Assembly: GCA_036244855.1 (NCBI GenBank)
Contig: BQKZ01000012.1
Location: forward strand, 443,518 to 507,517
DNA: 64,000 nucleotides
Source: Temnopleurus reevesii
Lineage: Eukaryota > Echinodermata > Echinoidea > Temnopleuroida > Temnopleuridae
Direction of reading: 5' to 3'
Shown: positions 48,682 to 57,419 of the stretch, piece after piece
How the letters are laid out: each line of letters opens with the position of its first letter
How positions within the stretch are numbered: position 1 is the stretch's first letter
Notes under the pieces: generated by a model
Database searches by the model: none
Told to the model about the DNA's origin: nothing
Seen by the model: the letters and a program-made list of their open reading frames with translations, nothing else
Translations under genes and position numbers: made by a program

Positions 48682-48972
48682 ATGTCTGGAACAATTTTCA
48701 CCCCTACGAATCAAATTCGATTGACAAACGTTGCAATAGTCCGAATGAAGAAAACAGGCAAAAGGTTTGAGATAGCTTGCTACAAGAACAAGGTCATGTC
48801 ATGGAGGAATAAAGTGTAAGTTAAGCTGTTTCATATTTCACTTCAACAATACTAGGAATGGTATTGTGATAATGATGATGATGATGATCATATGATGATG
48901 CTGCTGCTGATGATGATGGTGATGATGATGATGGCAATCAATGATGATGATTGATGGTGATGATGATGATTG

Positions 48973-49025
<53 letters not shown>

Positions 49026-49038
49026 GGTGATGATGATG

Positions 49039-49070
<32 letters not shown>

Positions 49071-52000
49071 GATGATGATGGTGATGATGATTTATTTGAC
49101 AATGTTCATGATCAATAAAAACCTTGTCAATGCGCTCTAGAAGCTTGACAGCTCAAGTATCGAATTATTTGAATTTTCAATGGTTCTGTTTTACAGAGAG
49201 AAGGATATTGATGAGGTGTTACAGACACACACAGTCTTCATGAACGTCTCCAAGGGGCAGGTTGCTAAGCGAGATGACCTTGTGAAAGCTTTTGGAACAG
49301 AAGATACCACAGAGATTTGTAAACAGGTCCGTATCGACCTGGGGCCGTATTCTGAAAACTGTGTTATCTTATGTGTTAAGAAAAACTGTGTTAACTGTCA
49401 TAACAACGCCTAATTGCACGCTCTCATTGGTGGGTGCGCAGAAGTCCCACCCACCTTCGCGCAATCTCAGTCAAAAGTGCGCAAATATTAACCAATGGCG
49501 CGTTGTAACTTTGATTGTTATGACAATTAACATATGTTAGCTAACATAGGAGATAACACAGTTTTCAGAATTCAGGCCCAGAAGACATCAGATTTTCAAA
49601 CAAAAAATTAAGTGGTGTCCAGGAGTGGTTTGAAATCTTCATGCAAGACAAATTCTTTCTGGAACGTCATTCACTTTTAATAAGCGTGAACGAATGAAAA
49701 TTGTCTTGTGCATTTTCCCATCGGACATGAATTACTTGAACAAAGACAATTATACAATTTTTAAGTGATAGAGTGTTATCATTGTTAAGATGAACAAATG
49801 TAAGAAGGGGCATGCCTTTTACAAGCCTCGCTTTTATCTGCATGCCCCTCCATTTCTGTAAATTCATGAACTTCGCTTTTCAGATATTATGCATTATGAA
49901 TTTATTTGTAACTGAAAACATGTAAATATTATTATTTCTGTTGCAAATCATTATAATTTCTTGTTCAAATCGTGAAAATGTGATTTAACTGGGAAAATAA
50001 ACCAAATCAATTCAAATCAAGCAGAAGCTTTAAAGATGAACCTAAATCAGAATTTGCCTATTTTGTTTGGTTCATGCCGAACAGGACCAATTTGATTATT
50101 ATCAGGACATTGATGTAAAACAGCAGATTGCTGATCTTTTGTGCCTGTATAAATATATTCAAATGAATAAATAAATAAATAAATCAATCAATAAATAAAT
50201 ACATTTTAAGGAGTTGTGTTTCACCTTTGATCATCAGATCATATCTATTTTCACACGTAAGATAGCCAATTTTGTTAGGTACATGTATTGCTACTTATTT
50301 GTACCTAAGGTATAAACCTGGTTAAATGAAAAATGAAGTAAAAAAGAAGCTTGAGCTTTCGATCCTAGCAGGATCTTAATCATAAACGAATGACAAGGAA
50401 ATGAAATCATTTGAAAATTATTTTCCTTCTTTTTTCTTTTAGAAGCTCTTTTTAGAAATTAAACTTGATAGGGTATAAACCAGAAAAAATCAAGAAAATA
50501 AAATTCATCAAAAATGTTCTGACCCCTTCATAGATTTTGGCCAAGGGTGAGCTTCAGGTCTCAGACAAGGAACGTAGCCAGCAGCTAGAATCCATGTTCC
50601 GTGACATCGCCACAATCGTTGCAGAGAAGTGCGTCAACCCAGAGACGAAGAGACCTTACACCGTGGGCATGATCGAGAGGGCCATGAAGGATATACACTA
50701 CTCTGTCAAACCGAATAGGAGCACCAAACAACAGGTACAGTCGATAAGATGATTTTTTTAACCCTTTCATGAAGATAGAGAAGATAGAATATATTTTGTG
50801 TTCTTGCTCAATAACTTTTGCAGGGCGCTAAAAGAAATATACCAGATGACTTAGAAGAAAGAGAAAAAAATTCTACACCAAATTTTACCATTACTGTTTT
50901 TCTACCATTTGCTGTTTGTCGCAGATAGATTTTTCAATGAAAATAATCACAAAAATTGTCACAAATTAAACATCAAACATGAAACATAACACAACACATT
51001 TAACATCTAAAAATCATTCGTTTTCATCCAAATTGGCATTATGGCAACTAAAAAAAGCCTTAACATGCTTTTTTTTTTTGCAATGAAGATTCAATTTGGC
51101 AACTTTATATTTGATTTTGATGTTTTAAAAAGGAGAATTACAAATTTTAGTGTTGCCAATTTAGGAAAGGAATAGTGGTCCAGTGGTTTAGTTCCCTCTG
51201 ATCAGAAGGTTGTGGATTCAAATCACCAGCCAGTTGGAGAACCTGATGCTACCTGTAATATGTGAAGGGTATTAGCTCTCCCAAGAATTACCCAAGAGCC
51301 TGCCTCAAGCTGAAACTTGACACTACCTGGAACACCAATCCATTATCTCTTATGAAATCAATCCCATTCCTTCTATTGATTGCATTAAAGTTACATTTGT
51401 ATGTCATAGCTAGCAAAGCTCACAATTACTGCTTTATAGTTTTGTTGTGCCTTTGTTTATACATGTAATTGTTTCTCCTCCATCGCATTCCCCATTTTTC
51501 TAAATTTTTCCACATGGCATATTTTCCATCACCAGATTTGCCTATTTCTCTGTTAATATTTTTTAAATTTCTCATCCCATAGGCTCTAGAGGTGATCCGT
51601 AAACTTCGAGAGACGGAAACCATGGCGATAGACCGCGCCCAGATGCGATTGAGAATAGTGCTCCCTGGGAAAGAAGCGAAGAAAGTGAAGACTAAACTTG
51701 TTCAACTCATAGCGACTGTCGAGGAAGAAAACTTTAGTGGCAATAGTCTAGAAATGGTAAGTCTAGTAGATTATTCCCCTGACATCACTATCATCACCGT
51801 CATCATCATCATCATCACTATTACCATTGCATTGTCATTGTCATCATCATTGTCACCATTACCATCATCATCTTTACCATCACCATCACCATAATCATCA
51901 CCATTTGTGTGATATTGACTGCCATTAATTCCAGATTATTATTTAAAGATCTGTATTGGGGAAACTCCTCATGAAGGTTCCACTTTTCTTTTCTACAGGC

Positions 52001-52773
52001 CTGCCTTGCTGATCGTGGATGCTGGAGGAAGATAAGTTTATCATGAAAGTACTGTCTGGGATAGAAGCATGTCAATGACTTTCTGCCATTAATTATTGGA
52101 GAGCTTTTATTTCGTGTCCAAGAGTGTCAAGTTTCTATCGTCCTTCGATGATAGGTCTTTCTTGCTAACCCGGAGTCCTTGAAACTTCTTAATAGATCAC
52201 AACAAAATAACGATTCCTTGCTCTGTACTCTAGTGTAGAAGTTAACTGTCAATGTTTTACTGTTCTTTGACCACTGATCCAGGGTGCTACAGGGAGATGG
52301 AGGATCTAGTCAAAGAGAGCACCAGGGGGAAGGGCATGGTGGAAGTACTTACTCTCAAGGAGGTAGACGAAGGGGATAAGAGATTAGAATGAAAAATTGA
52401 TTATTATCAGGGTTTTACTGTCCTTTGGATGCAGGTATGCTTTGTTGATCCTGGATGCTACCAGGAGACAAAGGATCCAGTGCAGAAGAATAACAACCAG
52501 CAAGTAAACCATCAAGATCAGGATTTGTATAATGAGAGGACATTTATTTATATTGTCAATATCTTTGCTAATAATGATTGGATAATGATTATCATGTGGT
52601 ATTTAGAAGATAATCATCAAGGTTCTACTTTTCTTTGACTACAGGTCTGCCTAGCTGATCCTGGATGCTATCGGGAGATGGAGGATCTTGTCAAGGAGAG
52701 CACTAGAGGGAAGGGCATGGTTGAGGTACTAAGTCTCAAGGAGGTCGAGGAAGGAGACGAGAGATTAGAATGA
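48682..52773 (+). CDS. SBDS: SBDS ribosome maturation factor, complete, 5 exons
   Basis: SBDS works with the GTPase EFL1 to release eIF6 from pre-60S subunits, allowing 60S and 40S to join. It acts in nucleus and cytoplasm. Exons: 48682-48815, 49197-49326, 50534-50734, 51583-51756, 52645-52773; 768 bases, 255 residues, close to the 250 of human SBDS as I recall it. Domains in order: N-terminal FYSH domain ([39 protein letters not shown]), central three-helix domain ([46 protein letters not shown]), C-terminal ferredoxin-like domain ([29 protein letters not shown], stop after DERLE). The start is the only Met fitting the family N-terminus; it adds Gly-Thr after Ser2. The exon 2 donor is weak (cag|gtccgt), and a MITE begins 13 bases after it. 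The last exon has three upstream partial copies. AATAAA at 53187-53192 is a plausible poly(A) signal. Confidence 0.96.
48865..49092. repeat. (GAT)n microsatellite in SBDS intron 1
   Basis: About 225 bases of GAT/GGT units with a few interruptions ('ctgctgctgatg', 'ggcaatca'). Confidence 0.92.
49339..49581. mobile_element. MITE next to the SBDS exon 2 donor
   Basis: 'ctggggccgtattctgaaaa' at the left is inverted at the right as 'ttttcagaattcaggcccag'. Next inward, 'ctgtgttatctta' pairs with 'ggagataacacag'. A further inner pair is 'ccaatggcgcgtt' with 'aacgcctaattg' (loosely). The left end starts 13 bases after the splice junction at 49326. Non-coding. Confidence 0.85.
49790..50215 (+). mobile_element. 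LINE 3' end(s) with (AAAT)n tail
   Basis: Text such as 'ttttacaagcctcgctttta' and 'catgcccctccatttctgta', followed by 'gggaaaataaaccaaatc', looks like a CR1/L2-type LINE 3'UTR. A second tail ending in 'aaataaataaataaat' repeats lies at about 50166-50205. No coding part is preserved. The class is inferred from texture only. Confidence 0.45.
51171..51330 (+). mobile_element. tRNA-derived SINE, second family
   Basis: 'gtggtccagtggtttagttc' (A-box region) and 'ggttgtggattcaaatcacc' (B-box region) about 30 bases apart, then 'gagaacctgatgctacctg' and 'ctcccaagaattacccaaga'. The body differs from the 2932/31310 family. Lies in SBDS intron 3. Confidence 0.6.
51780..51905. repeat. (ATC)n microsatellite
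   Basis: ATC/ACC repeats beginning 24 bases after the SBDS exon 4 donor; complementary in type to the GAT arrays elsewhere. Confidence 0.85.
51975..52500 (+). repeat. Exon-shadow array upstream of the SBDS last exon
   Basis: The functional exon is at 52645-52773. Copy A starts after AG at 51999 ('gcctgccttgctgatcgtgg') and soon diverges. Copy B (about 52262-52392) has lost the AG and first codons but keeps almost the whole remaining exon, including the stop TGA at 52390-52392. Copy C starts after AG at 52435 ('gtatgctttgttgatcctgg') and diverges after about 45 bases. Flanking 'ggtt(c/t)tacttttcttt'-like sequence is copied as well. Confidence 0.88.
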
Positions 52774-53186
52774 GGCACCAATCCAGCAGATTCACGCAAC
52801 TTCAAATCTGCGTCTTATGGAGGACAAATCACGTATTACATCTCAAGGTTGTTATGGGTTATCGCATCTGATCATCACATTTCATGAGCATTGAAACAAT
52901 TAAGATTCTGTATGTGTACTGATAGAAGTTGTTTGAAATCTATGACGAGGAAGGGATGTCATAGGAAACTGATGTATTTGACCATATATGACAGTGGATT
53001 GTGGCAAGCAGATGCACTTACGTGTATGCTTGTGGCTAGTCTTCCAAAATGGCACACAAATTATCAAAGACTAGCGATCAGGTCGCTACAAACCAACCTG
53101 CTCGAAGGCACGGGGGAACAAAATTTAGCCATCGGTCAAACAAAAGAAATTGTCACTGGGCAAGTAATGGTTCACTCTTTTCTGTC

Positions 53187-53192
53187 AATAAA
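53187..53192 (+). terminator. Candidate SBDS poly(A) signal
   Basis: AATAAA 414 bases after the SBDS stop codon. It is the first strong match in that flank. The cleavage site is not identifiable from sequence. Confidence 0.45.
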
Positions 53193-53948
53193 TTCTCTGT
53201 GAATAGACCCTATCCAGTAGCAAAATCCATTATTTGATCAAGTTCAATGACAGCTGAGCCCAATGGGATGCAGTATGTGCAGCTGGGTGTTTTTTCGCTT
53301 TGAATATGTTTTGGGCAATAGAAATTGGTGTTAGAGCAAGTGAATTGCAAAGCCACATGCCTGACAGGGCACGTGCTGCACAACATTTCTTGTAGAACCC
53401 TGCCAAGGTAGAATTCTATGAGCTGTTGATGGAATGTTGCCAGCAACTTTTTTGATGATGCATAGGATACACGATCACATTCTGAGAATCAGTGTCTTCA
53501 TGATTTCAATTTATGGACTTGATTCAAACATGATCATCCAGATTTAGAAGACAAAATACACCTCAGCTGGAACTTCAGCATCTTGGCCCTTTCATGACCT
53601 GGCACTTTTCTGGGGAATTTATCACTTTGATAAAATTTTCAAAATACCAATCAAATCATATTACATTTGTTTATTAACAATGTAGGAGGACATACTTGGG
53701 AAGCCTTAGGATGGAAAATGTCATGATTGCATAAAAGAATGGGCTCCGAATGTTGTGAAATGTCTCGTTCATTTTCTGTCCCATATTCAATGTGTAAATA
53801 TGGCTCAAATTCTTTATGGCCAAGTTCAATTCAATTCAATTCAATTTTATTTACATCTCTTTAAAAACACATGAAATAACAAATTAAAAGCATAAAAGTA
53901 ATACAAGACAAAATAGAACTATGAAAAAAGTGAAGTGTGGAGGATGTG

Positions 53949-53990
53949 GGGGATTAACAAAGGCCATTGGCCTGTCAAAGGTTAATCCCC
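53949..53990 (-). other. Hairpin near the LINE 3' end
   Basis: 'ggggattaac' and 'gttaatcccc' form perfect arms, with inner 'aaaggcca' and 'tggcct' extending the stem. Such 3' stem-loops are known in several LINE families as sites bound by their reverse transcriptase; that role here is inference. Confidence 0.7.
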
Positions 53991-54004
53991 GAATTTACCA
54001 CACT

Positions 54005-54298
54005 TCAAATAACATTACATAAAATTACACATATTGTATTTACACATTCTACAAAATTATCAAAGTTATGTTTGAGACTACGACAATTGAAATGAAATAA
54101 AGTTAACAATGATTGATAATGAATACTTTTGGTAGATTTTTTAAACTCCTCAGGGGTGAATGTCTTATTGTCAGGAATGCATTCTTCGTCAATAATTGAT
54201 GCTAAAGCTTCATATTCCTTAGAATTGATGTTGCATAGATAACATTTATCGCAAGTAGTAGATGTTTGCCTCTTACATAAAACACAAGTACACGACAT
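54005..54298 (-). pseudogene. LINE ORF2 remnant (start of endonuclease domain only)
   Basis: The first part is Cys-rich (MSCTCVLCKRQ, CDKCYLC). It then reaches LTLFHFNCRSLKHNFDNF, which resembles the opening strand and helix of APE-type LINE endonucleases. The frame then runs into non-coding 3'UTR, so the remaining endonuclease and all of the reverse transcriptase are missing. It lies downstream of ORF1 on the same strand. Confidence 0.6.
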
Positions 54299-54436
54299 AA
54301 TACATCAGATAATGATCTTAAAAGGTAAGTATTGTAAAAAAAGTAATTGGCAGTACAATTGAATTGGGTATAAGTATAAAAATGACGATAAAGCATACCT
54401 TAAAGTAGAGAATATATGCAAATGTAAATGACATCT

Positions 54437-55126
54437 TCAAAGATTCTTCAGATCGCTCTCTGTGTTTACCCTTGTTCTTACAGTTTTCCCATTGCTTGCT
54501 TTCACCAGAACAGTGATTTTGCCAATCGCTTTCTTGCTTTCGTTCACTTTTTCTTTCGCTTTCTGGAGTAGGATTCTGTTTACCATTGTCAGGTCTTCTT
54601 CAATTCCTATGTGTTTTCCTTTCAGTTTTTTCCTGTTCGCGAGTACAAGATTGCGAGAACGGTAAGTTGTAAACTTGATGATGATTGGTCGTGGTGATTT
54701 CTTTTTCTTTTCTGCTGCTGTTGTACGTGGGGCACCGATGCGATGTGATCGGTCGATGTCGGCCAAGCTAAGCTCGACTTTAAGTTCTTCACTTGCTAGC
54801 TTGATCATGATGTCATCGGTGTTCTCATCATCCTCTTCCGCAATACCGTACAATCGAAAACAATTCCTCCTCGAGTACTGTTCCTCTTCGTTTAGTTTGG
54901 CTTTCAAGAGTCTTATTTCATCACTTGAGGATTCCTTTTCTGTCTGGAGTGTGATTATGCTGGTAGCCTGACTTTCAACCTTGTTTTCTAGGTCCATAAC
55001 CCTGCTCTCTGATCGTTCTAGTTGCTCACGAAGATTTTGAATCTCCCTTGTTATTGCTTCAGAAATGGAAGACTTAAACAAATCACGGAACTCTTTACTT
55101 CTGAAGTATCCTCTCAAGTTATGCAA
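54437..55126 (-). CDS. LINE ORF1 protein (coiled coil, RRM-like and C-terminal nucleic-acid-binding domain)
   Basis: 229 codons, intact. Residues about 20-85 form a heptad-rich coiled coil (ITREIQNLREQLERSESRV, then LENKVESQA). This is followed by RRNCFRLYGI and a region like the RRM of L1 ORF1p, with IDRSHRIG. After that comes PRPIIIKFTTYRSRNLVL, typical of the C-terminal domain, and a basic end. Such proteins are RNA-binding chaperones that form trimers in LINE ribonucleoproteins. The Met at 55126 may not be the native start, because the 5' side could be truncated. It is the only intact transposon protein in the window. Confidence 0.8.
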   Translation of the reverse strand: MHNLRGYFRSKEFRDLFKSSISEAITREIQNLREQLERSESRVMDLENKVESQATSIITLQTEKESSSDEIRLLKAKLNEEEQYSRRNCFRLYGIAEEDDENTDDIMIKLASEELKVELSLADIDRSHRIGAPRTTAAEKKKKSPRPIIIKFTTYRSRNLVLANRKKLKGKHIGIEEDLTMVNRILLQKAKEKVNESKKAIGKITVLVKASNGKTVRTRVNTESDLKNL

Positions 55127-55795
55127 TGTATCGGTTAAAAATCAATCTATTATGTGTATATTTCAGTTTTGTGTAAATTTGGGGCAGTCATTCCCATCAC
55201 CAAATAAAAGTTTGCATCAACCTGTTATCTCTCTTTTGTTAAAATCATATTTGTTGAAAGGCGGCAGGATAGAGATATAAAGTAAGAACACCTGGATAAT
55301 GTTATCTAAAATATATACAAAAGGCATTTGAATATTGCCTTGTACCTGTAAAAATATTGTAGTGTACGATCTGTCATTGCAAATGGCAAACAACATCTGA
55401 AGTTTAGATTGATTATTAAAATCAAGGATGAGCATTTTGCTAACTTGGTCAGGAGGTGCGTTTTGAAAACCATTAATGACCTTTTGCCACCACTATTTTG
55501 TTATCTGTTGAGACTTTCTTTATATGCATGAAATGAAATATTAAAAGTTTTATTATAGAATTAGGTTATAATCTGTCATTTGTCCTTTTGTGTTTACTCT
55601 TAGGCCAAGGAAAACATTTTAGTTGCCAAAGAATGTCTTTTTTTTTTAGGAATAGGGCTGGTCAGTTGAAAAATAATTGTTTTTGTTATTTTTATTTAGT
55701 TTTATCTCCATTTGATATGAAAAATTGGACCAAAATCTTCAGCCTCGAACTTGCCAGGACCTTAAAAATATAACAGAATCAAAGAACAGTCAAAC

Positions 55796-55963
55796 CTCAT
55801 TATAAAGAGGTTCTTGGGACCATAGAAAGCATCTCTTTATATGGAAACCTTGTTATATCAGGGTCAAAATACAATAAAATACAAAGGGATGGGATCAGGA
55901 AAACTACCTCGTTATAACGACATCTCGTTATATCAGTGTTCTTTATAATGTGGTTGGACTGTA
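55796..55963. mobile_element. MITE with ACAGTCAAACCTC ends
   Basis: The left end 'acagtcaaacctcattataa' is inverted at the right as 'ttataatgtggttggactgt'. The interior has 'ttcttgggaccatagaaag' and repeated 'cgttata' motifs. Related to 34299-34601 and 41160-41345. Confidence 0.8.
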
Positions 55964-56424
55964 TTCCCCAGAAACAGATTATTCTTGTCTATTGGAGAAT
56001 AATTTTTCTACAGCAAAGAAATTGCAATAGACTATTTTAAATGACTCTTATATGTACATGTATATTCATAATTTTCTAATAGTACAGGCTTAGCTAGTCT
56101 GGAGGCACAGACCATTGGCTTTCAGTGTTGCATTTTCTACAGAGTCTGAAATTACAGACCGAGTTCTGGCAAGGACTTCATGACATTGCGAAGTAGTCTC
56201 AAAATGCAGACTCTTGATTGTGTACTGTGCACACATTTTTAAAAATTAATTTTATGAAATTTGATTGAAGAACATGGAATTAAGAACCCTCTCCTCAATT
56301 GCAAAGTGATGTCTAGCCTGCATCGGCTCAAATTTTGCAGATTGCAGTTGATGCACAAAAAAAATCACAGATCTCGATTTGAAATCTTCAAAATTCCTTG
56401 TCAAAGTTAAAATACTTGTACATA

Positions 56425-56541
56425 TACAGTCAACCTCGCATGAATTTATTTATCACCAAATTGTGAGGTCTTTTGTTTTGTACCCCTCATACAGCCATTT
56501 CTTCGGCCCCAACAAATTCAATTGAGGTAAGGTTGACTGCA
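56425..56541. mobile_element. Short MITE with TACAGTCAACCTC ends, 117 bp
   Basis: 'tacagtcaacctc' at the left; 'gaggtaaggttgactgca' at the right is its near-inverse. The core ('tgaatttatttatcacca', 'ccccaacaaattcaa') pairs partly and is unrelated to the cores of the other TACAGT-ended elements. Confidence 0.75.
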
Positions 56542-57043
56542 TTCCAACCATTATCATGTTGGCCAACGAGTTAAAGGGGAACCAACCTTTGGAATTGTCA
56601 TGAACAAAATGCGATAAACAAATAAACAAAAAAAGTGAAATTTTGTATACAGAGTGAATGAGGAGTTGTCCGACATGACGTCACAGATTCCATCGCATTT
56701 GTTGATCACACAGATCACAATAGGGATTGGCATATCTCCGTGACTCTGAAAATTCATAATTTTGAAGGCAATATCCAATTTCGCTCAAATTTTCAGTTTG
56801 TTCACCTGATCTTTCTTCATTCAATGAAAGCACGATAATTCCAGGAGTTGGTTTCCTACAGTCATCCATGTTCAGTCAAATATGTTAGGAGATAAGAAAT
56901 AGCTACTCGGGGTCAAAACTCACTAGGATACAAAGAGATGAGACAAGGGAAATCACTTTAACAAGAGTATGTTATATCAGTGATTTTATTAGGAGGTTCC
57001 ACTGAAATATAGAGAGAAGAGGATTCTCTTCTACTTTCTTCAA

Positions 57044-57418
57044 CTAAGGAGGCGTTGCTTGAAAGTTACAATCAAATGCATATTGTAGTTGATCAGCACA
57101 CGCATTTTCATTTGCACACATTATATGCTTTTAAGCAAGGCTGTGTTTAATGAAGCTGTTCTTACGACAGGTTCGACTCTACGAACAACTGGTGACCCTT
57201 TCCCAGGTGGCATTACAGAGACATGGGCTATCATTGAAAGTATGAAAGGATCACCAGTCGTTCGAAGAGTCGTGCTTACCGTAGAACAACTTTATGATAC
57301 ATCCCTGGTTAAAAGCATATAATGTGTGCAATTGAAAATATATGTTTCAATTTGCTTTTTATTTTTGGTTGATTTGTGATTACATTCAACTGCAACTTCT
57401 TAGCAACATCCCCTTAGG
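57044..57418. mobile_element. TTGCTA-type MITE interrupted by a second MITE
   Basis: The outer element has 'gttgcttgaaagttacaatc' at the left and 'caactgcaacttcttagcaa' at the right. Inside, 57160-57285 is an independent palindrome ('gactctacgaacaactggtg' and 'caccagtcgttcgaagagtc'). The core of the outer element, split by the insertion, reads 'attatatgcttttaa' and 'ttaaaagcatataat', itself inverted. Confidence 0.75.
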
Positions 57419-57419
57419 C

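Larger units (their letters stand above)
53822..55140 (-). mobile_element. Internally deleted LINE retaining ORF1 (half-LINE)
   Basis: On the minus strand the element runs from about 55140 through ORF1 (55126-54437), a 138-base spacer, the first about 95 codons of ORF2 (54298-54005), then directly into a 3'UTR with a hairpin (53949-53990) and a tail of about four TTGAA/AATTG units (53822-53845). The reverse transcriptase region is absent. The short 3' repeat tail and 3' hairpin resemble CR1/L2-type LINEs, while ORF1 has the coiled-coil/RRM design of L1-like ORF1 proteins. Its 5' end is uncertain. Confidence 0.75.
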
